This document shows, piece after piece, positions 1 through 7,275 of a stretch of DNA of 28,277 bases. This DNA is from DASVHS01 sp036001325. GTDB lineage: Bacteria; Acidobacteriota; Thermoanaerobaculia; Gp7-AA8. The first letter of the stretch is position 1; every line of letters starts with the position of its first letter. The notes beneath the pieces are model-generated. The model did no database searches. It had not been told where the DNA came from and saw nothing but the letters and a program-made list of their open reading frames with translations. A program made the position numbers and the translations under genes. The DNA lies in contig DASYUK010000311.1 of the NCBI GenBank assembly GCA_036001325.1, positions 1 to 28,277 of the forward strand, in the 5' to 3' direction.

Positions 1-2
1 GT

Positions 3-24
3 GGGCCTTTTGGCGCTGAGGCCC
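3..24 (-). terminator. Possible weak terminator hairpin after pepE
   Basis: A 6-bp inverted repeat (GGGCCT at 3-8, AGGCCC at 19-24) with a 10-nt loop lies just downstream of the peptidase E stop on the minus strand. It could fold as a terminator stem in the pepE transcript. No clear U-run follows within the window, so this is weak. Confidence 0.25.
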
Positions 25-30
25 CCGATA

Positions 31-54
31 CCTACGACCCACGACCTACGACCT
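31..54. repeat. Heptad (7-bp period) array, CCTACGA type
   Basis: Three consecutive 7-mers occur at 31-51: CCTACGA, CCCACGA and CCTACGA, followed by a degenerate fourth. The array ends right at the pepE stop codon (32-34), so it overlaps the 3' end of that gene. It is one of six arrays in this window with the same 7-bp period but different unit sequences. Confidence 0.6.
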
Positions 55-736
55 TTAAGTCGCCTGCCAGCCTGGTTCTCACCTCCACGTCAAACGGAGT
101 TGCCCCGCGCCGGAAGATCCTCGCCGGCCTGGTTCCGACCACGGTCGTGATGCCGTCTTCCACTCGAAGCATGGTTCCCTCGCGGATTCCGATCACGGGC
201 GCGGCATTCTCCTCGAGATACTCGGCCAGTCGCAGCTCGCGCGTCTCGCCCTGATGCGTCGACTTCGGATCGGCGTCGAGATAGTGACCGTTGATCTGAT
301 ACGGAACGAAATTCAAAGCATCGAACGATCGCGGTTGCACGATCGGCATGTCGTTCGTGGTCTTGATCGTCGGCGCGGTGATCACCGATCCGGCACTCGA
401 GCCCATGTAGAGTGTGCCGCCGCGCACTCGATTGCGGATGGCGTCGATGAGATCGAGGTCGTAGAGCGTCTTGAGGAGCCGAAACGTATTGCCGCCGCCG
501 ACGAAGATCGACTCCGCGTGATCGATTTCCGCACGACCGCGAACCTGCGTGACGTCGAATCCCATGCGGCCGAGGCGCTCGCGGACCTTGGTGGTGTAGG
601 CATCGCGATCGAAGAGGGCGAAGGGGACGAATGCGACGCGTTTCACGCCGCCGAGAAACGAACGGATCTCCGGCTCGGCATGATCGAGATAGCCGTAGCC
701 GTGGACGACCGACGAGGAGATGAGCAGCAGGCGCAT
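32..736 (-). CDS. pepE: Peptidase E (alpha-aspartyl dipeptidase), family S51
   Basis: A 234-residue cytoplasmic serine dipeptidase of family S51, which cleaves dipeptides with N-terminal aspartate. The nucleophile elbow GSSAGS is visible at about residues 112-117, with Ser114 as the likely nucleophile. FVGGGNTFRLL near residue 78 and the INGH motif further on are also typical of PepE. The length matches the family (about 230). The start MRLLLISSS is the family's usual N terminus. The gene begins 3 nt after the stop of the upstream methyltransferase, so it is probably the last gene of a uvrD-methyltransferase-pepE operon. A second S51 protein, cyanophycinase-like, lies at 15012-15953. Confidence 0.93.
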   Translation of the reverse strand: MRLLLISSSVVHGYGYLDHAEPEIRSFLGGVKRVAFVPFALFDRDAYTTKVRERLGRMGFDVTQVRGRAEIDHAESIFVGGGNTFRLLKTLYDLDLIDAIRNRVRGGTLYMGSSAGSVITAPTIKTTNDMPIVQPRSFDALNFVPYQINGHYLDADPKSTHQGETRELRLAEYLEENAAPVIGIREGTMLRVEDGITTVVGTRPARIFRRGATPFDVEVRTRLAGDLKVVGRGS

Positions 737-739
737 GAA

Positions 740-1576
740 TCAATGTCCCAACAAACACGTCGCGGACCAGGGGCGGTTGCCCTGAGCGCCTTTGGAATCG
801 GGAAGCTTCGCGATGAGTCGGAAGAAGAGACCGACACGTTTCACGCGCGCGGCGTTCTTGAGCGTCGATTCGACCGCGAGCACGCGCCAGCCGTACTTTT
901 CGAAGAACGGCGGACCTTCCGGCGGCGCGAATTTGAGCGGCGCTTGCGCGGCGTCGAGCTTATCGCCGAGCTGCTTCTGCAACATGCGCAGCAAGCCGGG
1001 GGAGACGATGTCGGTGACCCACTGTTGAAAGGGCGCAAGATCGCGTGCCAGTGCTCCAACTTCCTCGGCTGACAGATAAATCAAGAGCCCTTCGGTGATC
1101 ACGACAATCTTCTTGGCACGGGCGGCCAGCCGAGCGAAGAGATCGCGACGGGCGGCGACATTCGAAAGATCGAGCGCGACACGTTCGAGCCTGCAGGCCG
1201 GCTTTTCATTGCGGATGATGCTCTCTTTGTACGCGAGCAGTTCGGGGAGATCGACCTCGATCCATTGCAGCGTGGCCGGCAGTTCCATTCTGTACGGACG
1301 TGCATCGAGGCCTGCCGCCAGGTTGACGACCATGTCGGCGCCTTCAGCGATCTGCTCGCGGATGAAGCGGTCAAAGAGATACGTGCGCATCGACCACGCC
1401 CAGGCAAACCGCTCTCGTACCCGGAGGAGCTCGACGATCTGCTGACCGCGTTCGCCGGCGAGTTTTCGTGCGAACGGATCGCGGAAGAGCGCGTCGGGTC
1501 GATCGGTCTCGATGGCGCGATACATCGCCGCCCATCGCGCCGTGTCGGAGATGTTGCGGATCGCCGGCTCGGTCAT
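740..1576 (-). CDS. Class I SAM-dependent methyltransferase, leucine carboxyl methyltransferase (PPM1/TIGR00027-like) family
   Basis: 278 residues if translation starts at the ATG at 1576 (MTEPAIRN). A start 13 codons further upstream is possible but would lie inside the helicase gene. The chosen ATG overlaps the helicase stop as ATGA, which points to translational coupling. The family signature is seen as ARW..MYRA near the N terminus, a SAM-binding segment NLAAGLDARPYR, and the acidic strand WIEVDLPE. ITEGLLIYLSAEEV is also characteristic. Members are abundant in actinobacteria and environmental genomes, and the substrate is usually unknown. It is likely cytoplasmic and co-transcribed with uvrD and pepE. 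The family call is firm, the substrate is not. Confidence 0.88.
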   Translation of the reverse strand: MTEPAIRNISDTARWAAMYRAIETDRPDALFRDPFARKLAGERGQQIVELLRVRERFAWAWSMRTYLFDRFIREQIAEGADMVVNLAAGLDARPYRMELPATLQWIEVDLPELLAYKESIIRNEKPACRLERVALDLSNVAARRDLFARLAARAKKIVVITEGLLIYLSAEEVGALARDLAPFQQWVTDIVSPGLLRMLQKQLGDKLDAAQAPLKFAPPEGPPFFEKYGWRVLAVESTLKNAARVKRVGLFFRLIAKLPDSKGAQGNRPWSATCLLGH

Positions 1577-3693
1577 GATTCCGCCTCGGACCCTATCACC
1601 CATTTCTCGTAGCACTCAGCGGGCAGCTCGCGCACGAAGCGCGATGGCTCCATCAACACATCCATGCCGCCGCGGTCGCGCGCCATCACCGGGAAGACGA
1701 GATAGAGCTCCTGCTTCGCCCGTGTCAACGCGACGTAAAAGAGGCGGCGTTCTTCTTCTTCGCCAGGGATGACGATCTCGATGTCGTTGGTCGTCTCACC
1801 TTCGAGAAGCGCAACGTCGAAGGCGGGGTGCACTTTGGTGCGATCGACGCGGATGATTCCTCCCGGGACGCGCAGCGCCCGCTGCGAGGGGAAGCGGCCG
1901 TCGGCGAGCCAGATGACGAACACACAGCGCCACTCGAGCCCCTTCGCCTGATGGACCGACGACAGCACGATCTTCTCATCTTCGGGACCGACCACCGCGA
2001 CATCCTCGCCGGCCATCGGATTTGCCAGCGCTACTTCGTTGAGGAACTGTTCGACATCCTCATAGCGCAGCGCGTACTGCGAGAGCTGTTCGAGATCGTC
2101 GAGCCGCGCCTGGGCGTTCGCGAATTTCGATCGCGCATAGTCGGCGTAGCCGCGCTCGACGACAAGGCTGATCGACTCGGCGGGGTTGCGCAGCATCGAT
2201 TCGGAACTGATCAGTTTGAGGACGTCGCGGAGGGAGTTGAGAGACTGTGTAGCGGCGCGCTTCAGCGCGCCGTCCGGCGGGCTGAAGCCCGCCGCTACAC
2301 CAAGAAACGAGTGAAGCGGATTCGCTGCTGTGGAAATCTTCGACCACACTTCGGCGGCGGTTTTCTCGCCGATCTTCGGATAGAGCTTGAGCACGCGCTT
2401 CCACGCCAGCTCGTCGCGAGTATTCGTGACGATCTTCAGATACGAGATCACGTCCTTGATGTGCGCCTGCTCGAAAAAGCGCACGCCGCTGCGAATCTCG
2501 TAGGGAATCAGGCGTCGCGACAGCTCCATCTGCAGCTCGAGCGACTGATAGTGCGATCGGTAGAGCACGGCGATATCGCTCAGCTTCTCCCCTTCATCGC
2601 GCAGCTCGAGGATGCGCTGCGCGACGAACGACGCCTGCTCGAAGACATCGTCGACGCCGACGACCGCCGGCTCCGGCCCATCGCCGCGCACCGCGCGCAG
2701 CTCCTTTCGGAATTGATAGCGATTCTTCGCGATCGATTGATTGGCCAGCTCAAGGATCTGCCGCGTCGAACGATAGTTCGTCTCGAGCTTGAAGATCTGC
2801 GCGTCTGCAAAGCGAAGCGGAAAGGTGAGGATGTTCTCGAACGACGCGCCGCGGAACGAATAGATCGACTGCGCATCGTCGCCGACGACCATCACATTCC
2901 GCCGCACCTCCGACATCTTGTCGACGATCTCCGCCTGCAGCTTGTTCGTGTCCTGGTATTCGTCGACGAGCAGATACCGGAACTTACGCTTGAGCGCCTC
3001 GGCGACATCCGCGTGCTCATCGAGAAGCAGTTTCCAGTTAAGGAGGAGGTCGTCGAAGTCCATCGCATTCGCCTCGCGCTTCCGCTCCTTGTAGCGGCGG
3101 AAGACGTTGACCATCTCCTCCTTGTAGAGTGCGAAATGAGGGAAATTCTGCTCGAGATGCAGCTCCAGCGGCGTGTGCGTGTTGATCACGAAAGAGTAGA
3201 TGTCGAGGAGGACGTCGCCCTTCGGAAAGCGCTTTTCCAATGTCTTGATGCCCAGCGAAGAGACGGCGGATTCCATCATCTCCTTGGCGTCTTCGTCGTC
3301 GAGAATCGTGAAATTCGACCGGTAGCCGAGGGGCTCGGCGTAGCGGCGGAGGAGTCGGTTGCCGGTCGCGTGAAAGGTGCCACCCCAGATTCGGCGCGTG
3401 TCGATGGTCACGAGCTGCTCGACGCGCGAGAGCATCTCTCGGGCGGCCTTGTTCGTGAACGTGAGGAGGAGAATGTCGGACGGATCGACGCCGTCCTCGA
3501 TCAGGCGGGACACGCGATAGGTGAGTGTGCGCGTCTTTCCGCTCCCGGCGCCGGCGATCACGAGCAGCGGCCCGTCGCCCGCGTAAACGACCTCGAGCTG
3601 CTCGGAGTTGAGCTCTTCGTCGTAACGGACTTTGTAGTGCTTCTCCGGCCGGGCCGGCGTCTTGAGCGTGTAGCGGCGAAGTTTGGTTGTCAT
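1573..3693 (-). CDS. uvrD: UvrD/PcrA-type 3'-5' DNA helicase (superfamily 1A)
   Basis: A 706-residue ATP-dependent DNA helicase, close to the usual PcrA/UvrD length. Motifs in order: Q-motif-like LNSEQLEVV (about 28-36), Walker A GAGSGKT (48-54), TFTNKAA (Ia), LLVDEYQDTN (Walker B), VVGDDAQSIYSFRGA (III), ETNYRS (IV), SVHQAKGLEW (V) and VALTRAKQELYL (VI). It would act in nucleotide-excision or mismatch repair or replication-fork processing in the cytoplasm. Residues about 465-482 are encoded entirely by a 54-bp double palindrome (2247-2300), an apparent in-frame repeat insertion. It heads an operon with the methyltransferase (ATGA overlap) and pepE. Whether it is the main UvrD or a paralogue cannot be told from this window. 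Confidence 0.95.
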   Translation of the reverse strand: MTTKLRRYTLKTPARPEKHYKVRYDEELNSEQLEVVYAGDGPLLVIAGAGSGKTRTLTYRVSRLIEDGVDPSDILLLTFTNKAAREMLSRVEQLVTIDTRRIWGGTFHATGNRLLRRYAEPLGYRSNFTILDDEDAKEMMESAVSSLGIKTLEKRFPKGDVLLDIYSFVINTHTPLELHLEQNFPHFALYKEEMVNVFRRYKERKREANAMDFDDLLLNWKLLLDEHADVAEALKRKFRYLLVDEYQDTNKLQAEIVDKMSEVRRNVMVVGDDAQSIYSFRGASFENILTFPLRFADAQIFKLETNYRSTRQILELANQSIAKNRYQFRKELRAVRGDGPEPAVVGVDDVFEQASFVAQRILELRDEGEKLSDIAVLYRSHYQSLELQMELSRRLIPYEIRSGVRFFEQAHIKDVISYLKIVTNTRDELAWKRVLKLYPKIGEKTAAEVWSKISTAANPLHSFLGVAAGFSPPDGALKRAATQSLNSLRDVLKLISSESMLRNPAESISLVVERGYADYARSKFANAQARLDDLEQLSQYALRYEDVEQFLNEVALANPMAGEDVAVVGPEDEKIVLSSVHQAKGLEWRCVFVIWLADGRFPSQRALRVPGGIIRVDRTKVHPAFDVALLEGETTNDIEIVIPGEEEERRLFYVALTRAKQELYLVFPVMARDRGGMDVLMEPSRFVRELPAECYEKWVIGSEAES
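2247..2300. repeat. 54-bp REP-like double palindrome inside the uvrD coding sequence
   Basis: Two 25-bp arms (2247-2271 and 2276-2300) are inverted copies separated by 4 nt. They differ at only two positions, and the outer 10 bp (GTGTAGCGGC / GCCGCTACAC) match perfectly. Each arm is itself a small hairpin around CTTCAGC. The element is 18 codons long, keeps the helicase frame and encodes residues about 465-482. No second copy was found elsewhere in the window. Confidence 0.85.
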
Positions 3694-3714
3694 GAATCGA
3701 AGGCTCTGTATTAT
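3687..3714 (+). promoter_or_regulatory. Sigma70-like promoter of pheA overlapping the uvrD start
   Basis: A -35-like TTGTCA (3687-3692) and a -10-like TATTAT (3709-3714) are separated by 16 bp, each matching the consensus at five of six positions, in an otherwise GC-rich region. The -35 box overlaps the uvrD start codon (3691-3693). The predicted transcription start, near 3721, lies 2-6 nt before the pheA ATG. The boxes are seen; promoter function is inferred. Confidence 0.5.
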
Positions 3715-3723
3715 CGCCCGCGC

Positions 3724-4551
3724 ATGATGATCACCGTCGCTTTCCAGGGCGAGCGCGGCGCCTTCAGCGAAGAAGCGGCCCGCAAACTCCTCGGCGACTC
3801 CGTCGAGGCGGTGCCGTGTCGAACGTTCGAGGATGCGTTCGCCGCGGTCGTCGATGGAAGAGTGCGCTCAGCGCTCATCCCGATCGAGAACTCGCTCGCC
3901 GGATCGGTGCTTCGCAATTACGAATTGCTGGCCGAGGACAATTTGTCGATTCGCGGCGAAGTGTTTCTACGCATCAGCCATCACCTGATCGCGCCGCCGG
4001 ATGTCCGGCTCGAAGAGATCAGGCACGTCTATTCCCATCCCGTGGCGCTCGCGCAATGCCAGCGCTTCATCTCCGAGCACGACTTCGAAGCGGTGGCCGC
4101 GTACGACACCGCGGGTGCCGTGAAGGATGTGATGACGACGGGCGCAGGCGATGCGGGTGCGATCGCCGGCCGCATGGCCGCCGAATTGTATGGCGGTGCC
4201 ATCGTCGCTTCCGACATCGAGGACCATCCCGAGAACTACACGCGTTTCCTGCTCTTGTCGAAGCCTGAGGACAAGATCGCGGTGGCGGGCGGCGCGTTGA
4301 AGACATCGCTCCTTTTCCGCACTCCCAACCGTCCCGGCGCGCTGTTTCGCGCGCTGGCCGCGTTCGCCCTGCGAGACGTGAACATGACCAAGATCGAATC
4401 GCGGCCGATCGTGGGCCGCCCCTGGGAGTACTCCTTCTACGTGGACATCAACGGCGACACCGCCGATCCGAACATCGTCCGCGCCATCGATCATCTGCGC
4501 GAGATGTGCGAAGTCGTACGCGTTCTGGGCTGTTATCCGTCAGGTACTTGA
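3724..4551 (+). CDS. pheA: Prephenate dehydratase with C-terminal ACT regulatory domain
   Basis: About 275 residues from ATG 3724; ATG 3727 is an equally possible start. It converts prephenate to phenylpyruvate in phenylalanine synthesis. Residues 3-180 are the dehydratase domain: FQGERGAFSEEAA at the N terminus, IPIENSLAGSV, and the catalytic TRF motif (ENYTRF, residues 173-175). Residues about 193-270 are an ACT domain with GALF (205-208) and ESRP (225-228), the usual phenylalanine-binding motifs. Feedback inhibition by phenylalanine is therefore expected. This is the short monofunctional form without chorismate mutase. No Shine-Dalgarno is visible, and the predicted promoter would give an almost leaderless mRNA. 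The reading frame stays open upstream, antisense to uvrD, but that part is not the gene. Confidence 0.95.
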   Translation: MMITVAFQGERGAFSEEAARKLLGDSVEAVPCRTFEDAFAAVVDGRVRSALIPIENSLAGSVLRNYELLAEDNLSIRGEVFLRISHHLIAPPDVRLEEIRHVYSHPVALAQCQRFISEHDFEAVAAYDTAGAVKDVMTTGAGDAGAIAGRMAAELYGGAIVASDIEDHPENYTRFLLLSKPEDKIAVAGGALKTSLLFRTPNRPGALFRALAAFALRDVNMTKIESRPIVGRPWEYSFYVDINGDTADPNIVRAIDHLREMCEVVRVLGCYPSGT

Positions 4552-4570
4552 TGTGCAACGCGAGGTTTTG

Positions 4571-5719
4571 ATGAAGCGATCGCTGGTTCTTTCTTTGATC
4601 TTCGTTGCTGCTTGCGCGAGCGCTCCCGACAAGCCACAGCAGGCTGCTCCGCCAGGCAATCAGTACACGATGGAGGCGACGACGATTCCCGTCGGCGTCA
4701 TCCCTGCCGCGGTCATTCACGACGCGCCGCGCAACAAGGATCTCGAGCTGAGCATCGAGTATCCGACGCATGGCGGTCCCTATCCGGTCATCATCTTTTC
4801 ACCGGGCTACGGCGGTTCGCGCGCCGACTACGTCGGATTGAGCGCGTTCTGGGCGAGTCACGGCTACGTCGTCATCAAGATCTCGCATGCCGATGCCGGC
4901 GTCGTTCGCGAGACGATGCGAGAACAAGAGCCTGAAAGACGCGATCGCCGCCAACGGACAGCGACACAACCGCAACAACCCGCTCCGTTCCGTCCCGATC
5001 CGGCCGAGATGTGGCAGACGCAGAAGCCGGAAGAATGGCGCAGCCGCGCTGCAGACGTGACATCCGTCATCGATTCGCTTCCGCGGCTCATCGAGCAGTA
5101 TCCGGAGATCAAGGAGCGGGTCGATGCGAATCGCATCGGCGTCGGAGGTCATTCGTACGGCGCATTTACGGCGATGCTGATCGGTGGCGTACGACCTTCC
5201 AATATTCCGAGCCTCGTCGATGCGCGGGTGAAGGCGATCGAGGCGATGTCGCCGCCCGGGCCGAGCAGCACTCTCGGTCTCACCGCCGACTCGTTTACGA
5301 ATCTGCGGATACCCGCTCTGTTCCTCACCGGTTCGCGCGACTTCGGCGCGACAGAGAGTGAAGATGTCGCGTGGCGAAAACAGGCCTACGAGCTCAGTCC
5401 CGCCGGCGACAAGTGGTTCGTCTCGATCGAGGGAGCGAGTCGCTTCGCGTTCACCGGACGAATCGGCGAACCAATTTTCGCGCCGGCACAGCCGAGCCCA
5501 TACCCCACCAACCGCCCACCCATCGGCGGCGCATATCCACAGCAGCAACCGATGCCGTCGCAGCGCGGAGCCGCGCCGTTTCGCGACCTCGGGCTCACGA
5601 ACTCCGTGCGCACGATCTCTCTCGCGTTCTGGGATGCGTATCTGAAGAACGACAACGCGGGGCGGGAGTACTTGAACAAATTGCGTGGCCGGGGGGATGT
5701 GCAGGTAGCGGCGAAATGA
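4571..5719 (+). CDS. Lipoprotein alpha/beta hydrolase, PAF-acetylhydrolase/chlorophyllase-like
   Basis: 382 residues from ATG 4571, chosen because MKRSLVLSLIFVAAC is a clean lipoprotein signal with Cys15; an upstream in-frame start at 4553 would add six residues. The fold is alpha/beta hydrolase: IIFSPGYGGSRADY oxyanion region (about 75-87), nucleophile elbow GGHSYG with Ser195, and LFLTGSRDFGATE with a likely acid Asp257. The C-terminal catalytic histidine expected in a GA-x-H-x-F context reads GASRFAF: residue 291 is Arg (CGC at 5441), and no other His follows. A Pro/Gln-rich stretch (about 302-330) precedes the C terminus. It starts 19 nt after pheA, probably co-transcribed. The substrate is unknown and activity is doubtful if the His is truly absent. 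Confidence 0.8.
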   Translation: MKRSLVLSLIFVAACASAPDKPQQAAPPGNQYTMEATTIPVGVIPAAVIHDAPRNKDLELSIEYPTHGGPYPVIIFSPGYGGSRADYVGLSAFWASHGYVVIKISHADAGVVRETMREQEPERRDRRQRTATQPQQPAPFRPDPAEMWQTQKPEEWRSRAADVTSVIDSLPRLIEQYPEIKERVDANRIGVGGHSYGAFTAMLIGGVRPSNIPSLVDARVKAIEAMSPPGPSSTLGLTADSFTNLRIPALFLTGSRDFGATESEDVAWRKQAYELSPAGDKWFVSIEGASRFAFTGRIGEPIFAPAQPSPYPTNRPPIGGAYPQQQPMPSQRGAAPFRDLGLTNSVRTISLAFWDAYLKNDNAGREYLNKLRGRGDVQVAAK

Positions 5720-5777
5720 TTTTAGATTTTGGATTGGGCGGCGGGAATCCAAAATCCGAAATCCAAAATCCAAAATC
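5718..5777. repeat. Inverted pair of heptad arrays (GATTTTG / AATCCAA) between convergent genes
   Basis: Left half: GATTTTA, GATTTTG, GATT (5718-5735). Right half: AATCCAA, AATCCGA, AATCCAA, AATCCAA, AATC (5746-5777), in exact 7-bp register. The halves are mirror images; an 11-bp perfect inverted repeat (5725-5735 with 5746-5756) encloses a 10-nt GC-rich loop. It begins at the hydrolase stop codon and ends just before the stop of the convergent gene, so it may act as a bidirectional terminator. Confidence 0.8.
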
Positions 5778-5779
5778 GA

Positions 5780-7198
5780 TCAAGGGTTCCCGTTCGCCGT
5801 CGGCGCTATACGACCCCTGTCGGTCTTCGGCATCGCCGGCGAGCAGCCGTTGCCGAGCCACGGCGCATCGAAGCTGACGCCGTATCGATCTTCGGCGAAG
5901 AGATTCACCACCACCCAGTTCTGACTCACGCTGCGTGGATAGGCATTGCCGCGAATCAGGCCTTTTCCCAAGCCCGCGCGCGTCGCTGAGTAGCGCTGCG
6001 ATCCGCCGTTGCTGAGGTTCATGAACATCCAGCCGCCAGCGTCGCCGGTGGAGACCGAAGGAAAGACCACATCGCGAACGCCCGGTCGTGACGCTGAAGG
6101 CAGAGCCGCCGAAATCGCGCCTGACGTCGTCGCGTTTTCGTGCTCGTCGAATCGCACCAGCTCCGCGATCGGCAACGCGGAGTTGACGACATAGTCGTCG
6201 CACGCCGCGGTGCCGCCAATCGTTCCCTCGCGCCAGATCAGATACGTCGTCTCGAAAGCGGCGTTGGTGCCGCTGATCCATCGCGCCGCAAATGACGACG
6301 GCAGCGGCTGGCGGCGATCGATGGTGCGCGGGATGTTCGCGCTGCTCGGCGTGTAGCGATCGTAGAAGGTGTACGGCAAGCGCGTCGGAACAATCGATCC
6401 CGCACTCCCTCCCTCGGGAACTGCCCGAATGTGCACGAGCGGCGATCCGCCCGCATAGCCGTTCGTCGATCCCGATGGCTCGATGACGACGTAATCGCCG
6501 GTGAGGACATTGTCGAAAAGGATCTCGGAGGTGTAGTAGTCGGGCGACGTGGGCATCGTCGGCCCGCACGTCGCCACGACATCGATCGTGATGTAGCCGG
6601 CCGCAATCTTGTCGCCGTGATTGCCGCCGACCTGCGCTTCACCGCCGGCGCTCGACGGGCAGCTCAGCACGGAGCGAATCGGTTTCCCCGTCGTCAGGAT
6701 CGCGCGGAGATCGGCGAGCGCAGCCACCGGAATGTGCGGCATTCGCTTGCCGCAGTCTTCGATTGCCGTTGTCGCGTGATTCGTATTGCTGGTCTTCGGA
6801 AGTGACATCGAGCCTGGCCATCCAACCTTTGTCGGCACCATGCCGCGCACCACGAGGTCACGGATGTCGACGGACTCGACGTCATAACCGGTCAGAAAAA
6901 GATTGAACGTGAACACCGGATACGCCCAGTCGGTCCACAGAGTCACGCGCGCGATCTGCGGATACGGCGAGACGTTGACGACTGAGAAGACGGTGTTTCG
7001 CGCCTGCTCGGGATTTCCGATGACGTCGACTTCGAAGAAGGGGAGCAGCAGCGTCGCTGCCGGAGCGATGCCGATGTCGCAGGAGTCGTCGTTATTCGTT
7101 GTGGTTGGAGAGCCGGTGGACCACGTCGCTGACCAGAGAGCGCTTGCGGAAAGAAGGAGGACGAGCAGGAGCAGAGAACTACGCGACCGCAGATGCAT
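5780..7198 (-). CDS. Secreted protein of unknown function
   Basis: 472 residues from ATG 7198 (MHLRSRSS), chosen over a start 12 codons upstream because GGGAGAG sits just before it and a promoter-like element lies at a fitting distance. A hydrophobic signal (LLLLVLLLSASALWSA) ends near residue 24. The mature protein starts with a Thr/Asn-rich segment, then SCDIGIAPAATLLLPFFEVD, and is rich in Ser, Thr, Gly and aromatic beta-strand patterns, with few Cys. No catalytic motif or known domain is recognisable. Phrases such as FSVVNVSPYPQIARVTLWTDW suggest an all-beta extracellular protein. It is convergent with the lipoprotein hydrolase and downstream of a second small exported protein. Export is well supported, function unknown. 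Confidence 0.8.
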   Translation of the reverse strand: MHLRSRSSLLLLVLLLSASALWSATWSTGSPTTTNNDDSCDIGIAPAATLLLPFFEVDVIGNPEQARNTVFSVVNVSPYPQIARVTLWTDWAYPVFTFNLFLTGYDVESVDIRDLVVRGMVPTKVGWPGSMSLPKTSNTNHATTAIEDCGKRMPHIPVAALADLRAILTTGKPIRSVLSCPSSAGGEAQVGGNHGDKIAAGYITIDVVATCGPTMPTSPDYYTSEILFDNVLTGDYVVIEPSGSTNGYAGGSPLVHIRAVPEGGSAGSIVPTRLPYTFYDRYTPSSANIPRTIDRRQPLPSSFAARWISGTNAAFETTYLIWREGTIGGTAACDDYVVNSALPIAELVRFDEHENATTSGAISAALPSASRPGVRDVVFPSVSTGDAGGWMFMNLSNGGSQRYSATRAGLGKGLIRGNAYPRSVSQNWVVVNLFAEDRYGVSFDAPWLGNGCSPAMPKTDRGRIAPTANGNP

Positions 7199-7232
7199 CG
7201 GCTCTCCCACAACGAAGTCGACTGCATTCGGC

Positions 7233-7261
7233 AATGTATGCTGTTATCACATATTTGGCAA
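7233..7261 (-). promoter_or_regulatory. Sigma70-like promoter for the secreted protein at 5780-7198
   Basis: On the minus strand, TTGCCA (7256-7261, five of six matches to the -35 consensus) is followed after 17 bp by TACATT (7233-7238, four of six to -10). The start would fall near 7226, leaving a leader of about 28 nt that contains the GGGAGAG ribosome-binding site. This AT-rich patch stands out in a GC-rich sequence. Confidence 0.5.
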
Positions 7262-7275
7262 GCTGGACGGGACAA

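Noticed and set aside
740..1576. Possible defence or toxin-antitoxin role for the methyltransferase next to a helicase.
   Set aside because: The methyltransferase belongs to the leucine-carboxyl type, not a DNA methylase, and no nuclease or restriction gene is nearby.
1828..3723. A very long plus-strand open frame running antisense to uvrD and continuing in frame into pheA (907 codons in all).
   Set aside because: Only the last 275 codons match a known protein. The rest is Arg/Asp/Leu-rich GC-bias translation opposite a fully conserved helicase, so it is a shadow frame.
5718..5777. Short direct repeats considered as a CRISPR array.
   Set aside because: Units are 7 bp with no spacers and no cas genes anywhere in the window.
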